A model generated the notes under the pieces. The model did no database searches, was not told where the DNA came from, and saw only the letters and a list, made by a program, of their open reading frames with translations. Positions 1-8,866 of a DNA stretch of 26,278 nt are shown one piece after another; position 1 is the first letter of the stretch; every line of letters starts with the position of its first letter. The DNA is from Sporisorium sorghi (lineage: Eukaryota > Basidiomycota > Ustilaginomycetes > Ustilaginales > Ustilaginaceae), in NCBI GenBank assembly GCA_023212695.1, contig JALCCG010000289.1, positions 1-26,278 on the forward strand, in the 5' to 3' direction. Made by a program: the position numbers and the translations under genes.

Positions 1-73
<73 letters not shown>
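1..73. repeat. Poly-T homopolymer at the left edge
   Basis: Seventy-three uninterrupted T residues open the window, about 120 bp upstream of the DPH7 start. The run may be a nucleosome-excluding poly(dA:dT) tract in the DPH7 promoter. Because the window stops inside it, it may also mark an assembly break at low-complexity DNA, so its true length cannot be known from here. Confidence 0.95.
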
Positions 74-190
74 CTCGGCGAAATTCTCGGCGTCCTTTCG
101 ACCAACTTTTTTTTTCTTCTCACACATCACTTCTTCCAGACATCTCTCACCTTCACATCTTCCCACGCTCACAGAACAAGCTGTAGCAGC

Positions 191-1639
191 ATGGCAGCCG
201 CAACGTCCCTCTACACAGCCTCAACAGGCCTGTGCGCCGGCTCGATCGAATCCGTCCCAGGCGTCCACGGCCTGTTCGCACTCGCAACATACCAAGTGGA
301 CAAGCACGAGCAAGACCAGGCGCAGTCTTCCACCTCCTCTGCCCCCACCGAACCCACACATGCCCACGACGACAGCGACGATGACGGCGCAGAACACCAA
401 GAGACCGAAGCAAGCACCTCGACCAGCCCAGCATACACACGACGAGGGACATGCAGCCTGTACTACGCTTCATCCTCAACATCGTCTCTGGAACAGGTGG
501 CGTGTGAGAAGGTGGACACGATCGAAACACCAGCGATTCTGGACATGAAGTGGTCGCTCACCAGCGACGCCGATGGGTCAGGTGCAAGAAGAATCCTCGG
601 CGTAGCGAATGCAAAGGGCCAGATCACGCTGCATCGTCTACAGCACGCTTTGGGCGGAGGGAAAGGTTCGAAGCTGCAACCGTTGGCAGAGCTGCAGCTG
701 AACAACCGCAACGCTCTCTGTCTCAGCCTCGACTTTTCGGACCGCTCTGGCGGGCACGCAGGTGGGTACGATACCGCAAACTTGGCGCAGGACACGGCGA
801 TGATCGTCTCTCAAAGCGACGGGTCGCTGGCGTACCTGCCGAGCTTGGAGGCTGCCCTTTCCAGCTCTTCCACCACCGCCACATTAGAAGACGTTACCAC
901 TGAGCTCGCTCGCACATCGATCCACAAAAGCGCCAGCGATGCGGAGGAGCCAGACGACTGGGACCGCACGAGCGAGGACGAGCGCCAAACCGCCCTCGAA
1001 ACCGCACATGCTGCCCTCAACTGCGCCTACCCCGCCAAACCACGCGGACTGACCAGCTGGGCAGCACACGGGTACGAAGCGTGGATCGCGGCGTTCGACT
1101 GCTTCAACCCCACCACCGTCTGGTCCGGCGGCGACGACCTCACCCTCAAAGGCTGGGACACGCGCTCGCCCTCCCACCCTCCCTCACCTACATTCACATG
1201 CACAAAGCCCTTCAGCGGCGGCGTGACCTCCCTCCAATCCCACCACCTCCGACAGCACCTCTGGGCCGTGGGCAGCTACGACGCACACCTCCGCCTGTTC
1301 GATGCGCGCATGCCAGCGCGGCCGCTGAGCGAGACCAACGTCGGCGGCGGCGTGTGGCGCGTCAAGTGGCACCCGCGCGATGCGCGCCGCTTGTTGGTCG
1401 GCTGCATGCATGATGGGTTTAAAGTGTTGAGGTTGGAGGAGCTGGCCGAGGAAGAGGTGGGTGGGGCGGGGTTGCGGGGCAAGGAGTTCGATGTGGTCAC
1501 GCGGTTTGATGGGCATGCGAGTCTGGCGTACGGGTGCGATTGGGACCGCGGGTTGCCGAGCGAGGAGGGACAGGACGAAGTGGACCGCGTCTACAGCTGC
1601 TCGTTCTACGATGCGACTCTGCACATTTGGGACTCCTAG
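191..1639 (+). CDS. DPH7: Diphthine methyltransferase (DPH7/RRT2), WD40 protein
   Basis: Encodes 482 residues. DPH7 (yeast Rrt2) removes the methyl ester of methylated diphthine on elongation factor 2, so that the last amidation step of diphthamide synthesis can proceed; it acts in the cytosol. The C-terminal half matches the family closely: AWIAAF at 298-303, the WSGGDDLTLKGWDTR block at 311-325, GSYDAHLRLFDAR at 361-373, a GGVWRVKWHP block near 386-395, CMHDGF at 405-410, and the final SFYDATLHIWDS. The N-terminal half has weaker WD40 blades and a Ser/Thr/acidic low-complexity insert at about 44-80, so the protein is longer than yeast Rrt2. The ATG has A at -3 and G at +4, and the leader is pyrimidine-rich. 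No intron is needed. It is convergent with the Cdt2-like gene, with 154 bp between the stops. Confidence 0.9.
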   Translation: MAAATSLYTASTGLCAGSIESVPGVHGLFALATYQVDKHEQDQAQSSTSSAPTEPTHAHDDSDDDGAEHQETEASTSTSPAYTRRGTCSLYYASSSTSSLEQVACEKVDTIETPAILDMKWSLTSDADGSGARRILGVANAKGQITLHRLQHALGGGKGSKLQPLAELQLNNRNALCLSLDFSDRSGGHAGGYDTANLAQDTAMIVSQSDGSLAYLPSLEAALSSSSTTATLEDVTTELARTSIHKSASDAEEPDDWDRTSEDERQTALETAHAALNCAYPAKPRGLTSWAAHGYEAWIAAFDCFNPTTVWSGGDDLTLKGWDTRSPSHPPSPTFTCTKPFSGGVTSLQSHHLRQHLWAVGSYDAHLRLFDARMPARPLSETNVGGGVWRVKWHPRDARRLLVGCMHDGFKVLRLEELAEEEVGGAGLRGKEFDVVTRFDGHASLAYGCDWDRGLPSEEGQDEVDRVYSCSFYDATLHIWDS

Positions 1640-1793
1640 GCAGCGTGAAATGCACGCAAACGCAGCTACACACTCGAGACCGTCCTCATCGCTACGCCAA
1701 AAGGACTGGGTATGGTATTGAAGATTGATGTGAGAACGCCGATGAGAAATGCAGTGGATGCTATGCTGGATGCCGTGTAACTGCTGCTCCCCT

Positions 1794-4202
1794 CTACTCG
1801 TCAGCAGCCTGCGCAAGCCCATCGCGCACCGCCCGATCCGCGTACCAGGTGCGGATCTTCGTATCATCACCTACCGAGCTCAGCGTCGGCCCCATCGGCC
1901 CATTCGCCCAAGCCACCGCGTTGACCTCTGTATTCCTGACATGCCCTTCGGTCAACACCGCCATCGCCTTCTGCGACGACCTATACGCAAACCCCGCCTC
2001 CAGCCTCTGCGCCGCCCTCCTCTCCTCCTCCGTATCCCTCTGCCACTCCCCACCCTGTCCACCCATGTGCGCCGCTCGCGGAACACTCACATCCCACAGC
2101 GCCACATTGCCCGTATTGCACCCCACCGCCAAGAAGCGATCATCGAACAGCGCCATGCGCGAGAAGAGCGTGTTCTGGCACTGCACCGCGTCGTACAGCG
2201 TCTGCACCTCGCTCGCTGTCAGACTCGAATCGAGGAAAGCAGACAGGGGCAGCGAGTAGATCTTGCCCCCCGTACACGACGCGTAGAGTCGCGTGGCCGA
2301 CGAGAGGATCTGCGAGACACCGTGCGCGCGCGCAAAGCTGCCCGAGGGCGCGAGCAGCGACACGTCTGGTGTGTCCCAGGTCGACCGCACTGGGCTGTCG
2401 AGCGGCGGTTGCGTGTCGATTTGTGAAACGGGGGAGTGGCGCACGTGGCGGAGGTCCCAGCACTTGATGATGCCGTTGGCGGAGCCGCCGCTGAGCAGCT
2501 TGTGGCCCTGGCCGTCGGGGAGGTAGGAGAGCGCGGTGATGCCCGCGGGCAACGGTTGCGTTTGCAGACGCTTGCGTCCTCGTGCAGTAGAAGCGATGCT
2601 GCGCGGCTGCTTGCGAGCTTTACCGTTCGGTGCAGCTGGAGGCGCAGCGCTGTGGGCAGCGTCGACCGTAAGCACGGGCGTGACGCCCACGCAATCGTCC
2701 TCGTCATCGTCACTCCCGAGCGCCTGACTCCGCGAGCTGCACCTAGCATCCCAGATCCGAATCGTCCCATCCCTGCCCGCACTGGCGAAGACCATCCCAC
2801 ATCCGCCATCGCCATTGGTCGTAGGATCGTACACGATCGTCCGCGGACTACCCCTGTGCCCGTCAAACTTGGCGGTACACTTCTGATACTCAGTGTCCCA
2901 GCTGCGGATCGAAAAGTCGCTGGCACCAGAGAGGATGCTGCGGTCGTCAAACCTCCAGGCCAGCTCAAAGATGGCCGAAGACGAAGAGGCTTGCCGCTGT
3001 GGATTTGATGCGAATTGTTCGGCGGAGGCATCGTGCCACGGCAGCGTGTTGACGAGTGTTATGCGGCCCTCGTCGTCTCCCACGGCAAGCCATTGGGCGG
3101 AAGGGTTGACCGAGCGCGAGGAGTAGCTGTACGAGGCGCAGATGGGATGCGAAAGGATCTCGTCGTCTGAACTGCGTGGGATCTGGGTGACGCAGGTGGA
3201 TGGCGAGACGAAGGTTTCGAGGAAGGAGGTGGTGTCGATGGTGGGTGTGCGTGCTGCGGATAAGTGTCGTGATGTGACGAAGAGGCCGTTGTTTGTGAGA
3301 TGCGCTTGCCGTGTGCGCAAGCTGTGTAGAGTGCTCGGGAAAGAAGAATGCGCTGCAAAGGCGGACGGTTTGATCGCGTGATGCGCGACAGGCGAGCCAA
3401 AGGCTGAAGGGCGCTTCTGACTGCTTTGTGTGAGGGTATATGCAGGTTGAGCATCGCGAAGAGAGCGAGCAGCGGAGGGTGACGCATTCAAATTAGCCCT
3501 TGTTGCGCAATTTCGAGAGGGACTGGCATCCAACTGGTCGTCGTCATCGTCGAAGCTGTCGAGGATGATGGGACGCAGCGGCGACGAAGTAGGCGGGGTC
3601 ATCAATCCATGCTGCTGACGCTGGTGACTACGTTGCTTCGCAGCTTTAAAGATGCTGAAAGCTCGAGAGGGCGTCACGTTTCCTCGAATCAAGAAGCCCT
3701 TTTGTCGCTTTGTGGGAGTGGTGGCTATCGCTGCCGATGTGGCTGCTTGCTGCTTTGTTGTCGGCGCTGGTACGAAGAGTGAAGCCTTCTTTGAGCTTGC
3801 GCCGCATTTGGATCGCTTGTGAGGTCGCTTGGACGGAGATGTAGGCTGCAGGAAGTGTCCCTCGTCACCATCGTAGACGCGTTGAGAAGCTCTTGCTCTG
3901 GATGGACTTTGCGAACGATCGAAGGCTGATCGAGAGCCAGACAGGCGCCGCCCAGGCTGAAGTCTCTGATTAGATCCACTTGCTCTCCCGTCCAAGAATC
4001 CATCGTCGCTATCACTGTCGTCGACGTCTTGATCGCCATAGCGTTCAAAGCCCAAATCGCAGTCCGAGCCAGATGCTTCCTCGTCCGATTGATGACCCAG
4101 AAAGAGCCGAAGCGACTTTTGTCGATGCTCCTGAGTCGATGGGATGATGTTGTGCCTCGAAGTGCTTGCCAGCACGGAAGGTGAAGAGGGTGGCGAGAAC
4201 AT
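1794..4202 (-). CDS. Cdt2/DTL-like WD40 substrate receptor of CRL4 ubiquitin ligase
   Basis: An 802-residue protein read as one exon. Cdt2 recruits PCNA-bound substrates such as Cdt1 and, in fission yeast, Spd1 to Cul4-Ddb1 for destruction in S phase and after DNA damage. WD40 repeats cover about 350-790: SGASDFSIRSWD (425-436), SAGRDGTIRIWDAR (474-487), SGGSANGIIKCWDLR (571-585), AVGCNTGNVALWD (692-704) and SSVGDDTKIRTW (775-786). WDAR and WDLR are WDxR motifs of the type that contacts Ddb1. An acidic, basic and Ser/Pro-rich extension of about 340 residues precedes the propeller. It contains a basic patch (KRPHKRSK, then KK at 138-139) that may be an NLS, six full CDK consensus sites between 99 and 230, and a PIP-like QKSLRLFL at 28-35. 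Metazoan Cdt2 carries its long tail at the C-terminus instead. Another nuclear WD40 adaptor remains possible; the Cdt2 call rests on repeat wording, WDxR motifs and the MCB promoter. Confidence 0.72.
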   Translation of the reverse strand: MFSPPSSPSVLASTSRHNIIPSTQEHRQKSLRLFLGHQSDEEASGSDCDLGFERYGDQDVDDSDSDDGFLDGRASGSNQRLQPGRRLSGSRSAFDRSQSPSRARASQRVYDGDEGHFLQPTSPSKRPHKRSKCGASSKKASLFVPAPTTKQQAATSAAIATTPTKRQKGFLIRGNVTPSRAFSIFKAAKQRSHQRQQHGLMTPPTSSPLRPIILDSFDDDDDQLDASPSRNCATRANLNASPSAARSLRDAQPAYTLTQSSQKRPSAFGSPVAHHAIKPSAFAAHSSFPSTLHSLRTRQAHLTNNGLFVTSRHLSAARTPTIDTTSFLETFVSPSTCVTQIPRSSDDEILSHPICASYSYSSRSVNPSAQWLAVGDDEGRITLVNTLPWHDASAEQFASNPQRQASSSSAIFELAWRFDDRSILSGASDFSIRSWDTEYQKCTAKFDGHRGSPRTIVYDPTTNGDGGCGMVFASAGRDGTIRIWDARCSSRSQALGSDDDEDDCVGVTPVLTVDAAHSAAPPAAPNGKARKQPRSIASTARGRKRLQTQPLPAGITALSYLPDGQGHKLLSGGSANGIIKCWDLRHVRHSPVSQIDTQPPLDSPVRSTWDTPDVSLLAPSGSFARAHGVSQILSSATRLYASCTGGKIYSLPLSAFLDSSLTASEVQTLYDAVQCQNTLFSRMALFDDRFLAVGCNTGNVALWDVSVPRAAHMGGQGGEWQRDTEEERRAAQRLEAGFAYRSSQKAMAVLTEGHVRNTEVNAVAWANGPMGPTLSSVGDDTKIRTWYADRAVRDGLAQAADE

Positions 4203-4617
4203 CCTTGCTCGACGATGCTGCCCTGCGAGGACGTGAGACCGATGCGCCTCGAGCAGGCAGGGCGAGATGGTGGTTTAGCACGAAAGCGAGTCGGTCTGTT
4301 TCAGCTTCGAATCGCTTCGCCACTTTTCCAACACGCTGTTCGGCCCAAAAAAAAGCGGTTTTGCACTTTACGCGTGAGAGACGCGTCCGTGACATGCGCC
4401 GAATTTTCGACTTTGTCAGATCGTCAATTAGCAACAAAGTCAAAAATTTCCGCAGAGCGCGGGCCATGTTCGGCTTTTGCGCCTGAGCCGCTGCTTTAGC
4501 GTATGCTGAGAGCACAGTGGCGAGCAAGTTGGACAGGAACAGGCTCAGCATGCACACGACACTGGACCTTGTCCACCGACCACCAACAACCTCAAACACA
4601 AAGCACACTCGCAACTG
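4203..4617. other. Divergent promoter between the Cdt2-like gene and MsrB
   Basis: This 415-bp gene-free stretch serves both start codons. It holds two MluI cell-cycle boxes (listed separately) and an A8 run at 4347-4354. An antisense frame reaching about 4614 runs through it but has no recognisable domain. No clear TATA box was seen for either gene. Confidence 0.7.
4370..4386. promoter_or_regulatory. Paired MluI cell-cycle boxes (MCB, ACGCGT x2)
   Basis: ACGCGT occurs at 4370-4375 and again at 4381-4386, 11 bp apart start to start, roughly one helical turn. They lie 168-184 bp upstream of the Cdt2-like start and about 230-250 bp upstream of MsrB. ACGCGT is the binding site of the MBF (Swi6/Mbp1-type) G1/S factor, and fission yeast cdt2 is an MBF target. 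Single ACGCGT copies occur elsewhere in the window, for example at 7768-7773, but no other close pair was found. Confidence 0.65.
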
Positions 4618-5292
4618 ATGGCTCTAGCTCGCTCTGGCCATCGATCCATCGCACTACTCACCACGCTCACCCCAGCTCGAAAGGCCCTCGTCGGCACAGG
4701 TGCCGTTGTTGCCTCAGTCGCTGCACTCTCTTCTGGCTACCGCAACACCACCACTACTGCTCTCAGCAAGTTCACTTCAAGCGCACCTGCTCTCTTCCCA
4801 CCCCAACTGCGCCTGTTCTCCTCCACCCCAGCACCTTTCTTCAAAATGGGATCCACCGGCTCGTCGCAAGCCGCGCCCGAATCCTTCCCCAAGGGCATGT
4901 CCACCTCCGAGTGGCGCACCAAGCTCAATCCGGAGCAGTTCCGCATCCTGCGCGAAAAGGGCACCGAGATGGCAGGCACGGGCAAGTACAACAAGCACTA
5001 TCCCAAGGAGGGCGTTTATACTTGTGCCGGCTGCGACTCGCCGCTGTACAAGGCGACGACCAAGTTCGACTCGGGCTGCGGCTGGCCCGCGTTTTTCGAT
5101 GCGATTCCGGGCGCTATCGACCGACACTCGGACAGGAGCTGGGGCATGGAGCGTATTGAGATTACGTGCAAGAACTGCGGTGGCCACTTGGGTCATGTGT
5201 TTAAGGGCGAGGGATTCAATACGCCGACGAACGAGCGTCATTGCGTCAACAGTGTGTCGATCAACTTTGATAAGGACGACGCCAAGATCTGA
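4618..5292 (+). CDS. Peptide-methionine (R)-S-oxide reductase (MsrB)
   Basis: A 224-residue enzyme that reduces methionine-R-sulfoxide in proteins using thioredoxin. The SelR domain occupies about 97-218. Structural zinc ligands are the CAGC pair (C136, C139) and the CKNC pair (C184, C187). The catalytic cysteine is C209 in RHCVNS. C154 in SGCGWP sits where two-cysteine MsrBs keep the resolving cysteine. The first 70 residues are Ser/Thr/Arg-rich with a hydrophobic stretch, and RLF|SS at 65-69 resembles an R-3 mitochondrial peptidase site, so the long form is probably mitochondrial. The first ATG has a poor context (C at -3). An in-frame ATG at 4846 (M77) has A at -3 and G at +4 and would give a cytosolic form of 148 residues. 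The 3' end converges on the HTD2-like gene with an 87-bp gap. Confidence 0.97.
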   Translation: MALARSGHRSIALLTTLTPARKALVGTGAVVASVAALSSGYRNTTTTALSKFTSSAPALFPPQLRLFSSTPAPFFKMGSTGSSQAAPESFPKGMSTSEWRTKLNPEQFRILREKGTEMAGTGKYNKHYPKEGVYTCAGCDSPLYKATTKFDSGCGWPAFFDAIPGAIDRHSDRSWGMERIEITCKNCGGHLGHVFKGEGFNTPTNERHCVNSVSINFDKDDAKI

Positions 5293-5379
5293 AGGCTTTG
5301 TCTTCCTGTAATCTTTGATATAGCTATTGTACAATCTTAATCGGATCCCTGGACCGCCCTCGTCTCGTGTGGTGAATCG

Positions 5380-6521
5380 TCAGAACAAGGTAGCTTTGGC
5401 AGTCATGCACACTGTGCCTGCTTGATTCAAGGCCCACAACGACGCCGCCTTGTTGTCAGCGTCTTGCCACGCACCCCGCAGTCGCACCGTCTGCTCTACA
5501 GTCAGCGGCGAGGTGGCGCGATACTCGAACTTTGCCACCTGTCCCGAAGCTTGTTTTGCGGCGGCTGCCACCAGATGTAGCAACAGCGTCGCTGTCAGTG
5601 GTCCGTGTACGAGGCAGTCTGGATGGCCTTCCTCGTTGCGACAGTATTCCGGATCCAAGTGGATGCGGTGGGCATTGAACGTTGCCGCAGAGTAGCGGAA
5701 GAGGGCGGCTCGAGTGGCGCAGTAGTCGAAGCCAAAGTCCGAGCTCTTCTCCTCCACTGATAGGAAATCCAGCAAGTTCAAGGTGATCAGCAGAGTACGT
5801 ATCATGCCACTGAGTGACACTCAAACTCACCTTCTGCTGCCGTTGGCGTCCCGCCCTCAGCCGGTGGAACATACCTGCGCTGATCCGCGGGCCTCTGCTT
5901 CCTATACACGTGGCATCTCCTCTCCGTGCACACAACGCCCTCTGCATTCCTATACACCAACTTGCGCGTGACGAGCACCATCATCCCCGTCTTTGCGCCC
6001 TGTTTCGGCACGACGCTCTCCACACTTACATCGCACTGCACGTCCTGTCCGACCCTGAGCTGGCTGCCGCGCTCGAAGTCGAACGAGCCGCTGGCCCACA
6101 TGCGCTGGTCCAGCCCCCCAGGCGGGCCGAAGCTCGTCTCTGTTCCGTCGGCGCCCAGCGTGTGCTCGCCGAGAAGCGGGTTGAAGAGCACCAGCTCGGA
6201 TCCGAGCGGCATGGGCGAGCCTGGTCGGAGGGATAGCGCTTGCTCGCCCGTGTGCTTGTCGGCGAGGGTGCGTGATGATGTCACGCTCGAGGAAGAGGAG
6301 GAGAGGTCGGGAAGGACGAGCAGCAGCTGGCGCGCCTTGTTCAGATCCGCCGTGTCGTGCATCGTGGTTGTCTGGAATTGCATCTTGCGCGTCCAGTCTT
6401 CCAGGCTTGTGCCTGCCACGCATGTCGATGCGAAGCTGCGACTCGCCTTAGCGCGTGTCAACCTTGTCGCTGCCGATGTGGAAGCCTGCAGGAGGCGGTG
6501 CGGTCGAGCGATTCGGAACAT
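5380..6521 (-). CDS. HTD2: Hydroxyacyl-thioester dehydratase type 2, mitochondrial (HTD2-like)
   Basis: Two exons on the minus strand, complement(join(5380..5756,5831..6521)), giving 355 residues. HTD2 dehydrates 3-hydroxyacyl-ACP in mitochondrial type II fatty acid synthesis, which supplies the lipoic acid precursor. Exon 1 encodes a basic presequence ending in a likely R-3 site (RSF|AS at 28-32) and the first hot-dog half, with FNPLLGEH and QRMWASGSFDFERG. Exon 2 encodes the signature RYSAATFNAHRIHLD (251-265) and the LVHGPLTATLLLHL helix; the N-x-H-R-I-H-x-D block is the catalytic centre of MaoC-type dehydratases. The splice restores the frame exactly (phase 1, G|TG making Val231). The start has A at -3. 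A related MaoC-family hydratase, such as a mesaconyl-CoA hydratase-like enzyme, is the main alternative. It is divergent from APS kinase. Confidence 0.86.
5757..5830 (-). other. Intron of the HTD2-like gene (74 nt)
   Basis: Read on the minus strand it starts GTGAGT at 5830 and ends CAG at 5757, with a CTGAT branch-point-like site at 5790-5786, about 30 nt before the acceptor. Removal joins the frames that hold the two halves of the hot-dog fold. Confidence 0.85.
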
Positions 6522-7032
6522 CGTGTGCGTGGGCTTCTTGCTCTCGATGGTAGCGTGGGGGGGGGGGAAGAATTGTTGTAGTTGCTACTTGATGGAAAGG
6601 GTGTCGAAGAGTCACTTGCGGGGAAAAGCGTTGAAGAGGCTGGCGCTTTTACCAAGTCATTTTTCCGTAAATGTGAGATCGACGTTCCAAACAATGTTTC
6701 ACAAAAATTAAGGGGGAAAACGATGGCGTGATGCGAGTCACAAAATGCAGGCAGGCTGCAAGCTGCTGTCGAGACGACGGCTCGATGCTGGAAGAATTTC
6801 AAAGAAAAAAAAAAAAAAAAAAAAAAAGCGAGCTGCAGCTGTCACGCACAGACGAACGAGGGTCTGCGTTGCTTCTGCTGCTGCTCTTGCTGCTGCTGAT
6901 GCTCGCGATGCTCGCGATGCTGCGATGCTGCCAAGAAGAAAGTCGTCGAAAATCTTCTCAACCCAAATCGGCAAAACACCGAATCGACGATCCTTTCCTT
7001 CAACCAGACCATACACTCATTTCTCTTCAAAG
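6522..7032. other. Divergent promoter between the HTD2-like gene and APS kinase
   Basis: 511 bp without a convincing separate gene. It contains a G11 run at 6557-6567, an A23 run at 6805-6827 and CTG/CTCGCGATG short repeats at about 6871-6927. A frame open to the APS kinase start runs through it, with in-frame ATGs at 6745 and 6925, but it reads through the poly-A as polylysine and shows no GC-rich third-position bias, so most of it is probably untranslated. Confidence 0.6.
6805..6827. repeat. Poly-A tract (A23)
   Basis: Twenty-three consecutive A residues about 205 bp upstream of the APS kinase ATG. A poly(dA:dT) promoter element or neutral slippage product are both possible. Confidence 0.95.
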
Positions 7033-7644
7033 ATGGCCACCAACATCACTTTCCACCCTGGCCACGTCTCGTACGAGGAGCGCAGCTCTCTTCTCTCGCA
7101 GCAGGGGCTCACGCTCTGGCTCACCGGTCTCTCCGCCTCGGGCAAGTCGACCATCGCAACCGCTCTCGAGCAGCACCTGCTCTCGCTCCACAAATCCGCC
7201 TACCGCTTGGACGGCGACAACATCCGCTTTGGGCTGAACAAGGACCTCGGATTCTCGCCCAAGGACCGCGAGGAGAACATCCGGCGCATCTCCGAGGTGT
7301 CGCTGCTGTTCGCCTCGTCGACCACGATCACGATCACGTCGTTCATCTCGCCGTACAAGGCGGACCGCGAGATCGCGCGCAAGCTGCACGAGGCGCACGT
7401 GCCCAAGCTGCCCTTTGTCGAGGTTTTCGTGGATGCAAGCATCGAAACGTGCGAGAGCAGAGACCCCAAGGGCCTGTACAAGAAGGCCAAGGCCGGCGAG
7501 ATCAAGGAGTTTACGGGCATTTCGGCCCCATACGAGGCCCCGGAGAACCCGGAGATTCACATCGATGCCGACACGACGTCGATCGAGGATGCGGTGCGAA
7601 TCATTACTGAGTACCTGCTCAAAAAGGGTCACCTCAAGCTCTAG
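7033..7644 (+). CDS. MET14: Adenylylsulfate (APS) kinase
   Basis: A 203-residue enzyme that phosphorylates adenosine 5'-phosphosulfate to PAPS, the second activation step of sulfate assimilation, in the cytosol. The P-loop GLSASGKST lies at 32-40. DGDNIR at 60-65, NIRRISEVS at 82-90, FISPY at 104-108, and the [17 protein letters not shown] lid segment followed by [10 protein letters not shown] are all family hallmarks. Length equals that of yeast Met14 (about 202). The start at 7033 has A at -3 and G at +4 and matches the family N-terminus. An upstream in-frame ATG at 6925 would add 36 residues rich in Arg, Lys and Ser without acids, so a longer, possibly organelle-directed form cannot be excluded. 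MsrB, another sulfur gene that also depends on the thioredoxin pool, is two genes away; no regulatory link is visible. Confidence 0.97.
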   Translation: MATNITFHPGHVSYEERSSLLSQQGLTLWLTGLSASGKSTIATALEQHLLSLHKSAYRLDGDNIRFGLNKDLGFSPKDREENIRRISEVSLLFASSTTITITSFISPYKADREIARKLHEAHVPKLPFVEVFVDASIETCESRDPKGLYKKAKAGEIKEFTGISAPYEAPENPEIHIDADTTSIEDAVRIITEYLLKKGHLKL

Positions 7645-8790
7645 ATTGCGTTAGAAGCAAGAGATTGTTGCTGTAAAAGGAAATCGCCCGCGATCGTATC
7701 ATGACCATCTAATCTATATATACAATAACCAAATCGCGAGCATAACGCTGTGAAGTGTGTTGGTATGACGCGTCGTAAGCGAACAACAGACAATGGCCAA
7801 GCGTTGAAGCTTTTGACCCAAAAGGGCAAGGTGGCTTCGCAAGTTCAGCCGAGGACTCGCTTTCGAGGCGGCAGTCGTGCCTTGATGTGTGGCTGCATCA
7901 GTTGGGTCATCGGCGGGGCTGGATCGTGGTGCGCAATCTCAGGCACTCGAGGCAATGTTCGGGCTGTGCAGATCCAGCAGGAGCACCAACTGGTGCTTCC
8001 GTCGGCTCTCAATGCTAAGCCGCAACGCCATGGTCGCTCCTTCCAAAGGCAGGATCGCTTGCCCAAATGAGTTGATGCATTCCCCCATAGCGATGCTTTC
8101 ACGCTGCCCTCTGCACGATCACGAGCAGCAGAAAGCGTGGGCAGACGAGACGCACTCGCCCTCGCAGCGCGCCGTTCCTATTCGAGGTTGAGCGCGACTG
8201 TGCCTCGGCTAGGTGGCGCTCGGTTGCGCCCTGTTTCCCAGGTCTTGAACTGGAACCGCCGACGATCCGGCTCAGACGTTGCGTGTGATGGTGCGCCTTC
8301 TCGCCTTGGCAGCAGCTGCCGTTTCTGTGCCAGCGAGCGGAGTATCAAGTGCGAAACAGCAGGCAGCATGCCCCACATTCTTTGCGCATTTTTACAGCTC
8401 GGGTCCCAGCCAAAGGTCAGGTGGGAAGAGCCATATCACTTTTCTTTAGCCGATTTGTGTTGCTCTCTCGCAAGGAATGCATTGGCTGCGATCTGGCTCT
8501 GCTCGAGTGCCCTGCCAACTGTCAACAAAGGACGAGCGTACCGAGTCGATGGCCATGCACAGCTGCGCAAGAGGAAGCCACTTGACGACACTCTGCGCAG
8601 CGATATTCCCCATAAAGTTGCAAAGAGTTGGTCCGTTGCGCAAACAGCTGCGCTAATGAAGTGAAGGGCTCACCTCCTCGCTCTCATGTTCCCGGCAGAT
8701 TCGCTATGCTCGTGGAATGCTGGCTTGATAGAGCGATGGCGCATCACGGCGCAGGCGGCTTCGAAGAGCAGAGAGCCTGGAGTTTCGTGA

Positions 8791-8803
8791 CGGCGGTACG
8801 CCG
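8791..8803. promoter_or_regulatory. CGG-N7-CCG inverted dyad
   Basis: CGGCGGTACGCCG is an interrupted palindrome (CGGCG / GTA / CGCCG) 181 bp upstream of the secreted-protein ATG. Inverted CGG triplets are the usual half-sites of Zn(II)2Cys6 regulators. Which factor would bind is unknown. Confidence 0.35.
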
Positions 8804-8866
8804 CCACTAGAAGCGCTGTCGACTTTTGCCAACGCAGCCAGCTGTGTGCCTCGCTCGCTCCCTCGC

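Noticed and set aside
4045..4614. 189-codon minus-strand frame spanning the Cdt2/MsrB promoter
   Set aside because: It overlaps the Cdt2-like N-terminus in another frame, covers the MCB sites and has no domain.
7633..7644. C-terminal LKL of APS kinase, and SQL of the DUF1479 protein, as peroxisomal PTS1 signals
   Set aside because: Neither fits the core S/A/C-K/R/H-L/M consensus well, and the DUF1479 protein has an opposing mitochondrial presequence.
7768..7773. Single ACGCGT downstream of APS kinase as an MCB element
   Set aside because: One 6-bp match is expected by chance at this window length, and the nearest gene start is more than 1.2 kb away.
8137..8664. 175-codon open frame in the gene-free region before the secreted-protein gene
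   Set aside because: It begins at GTG, has mixed codon use unlike the neighbours, and shows no domain, signal peptide or splice support.
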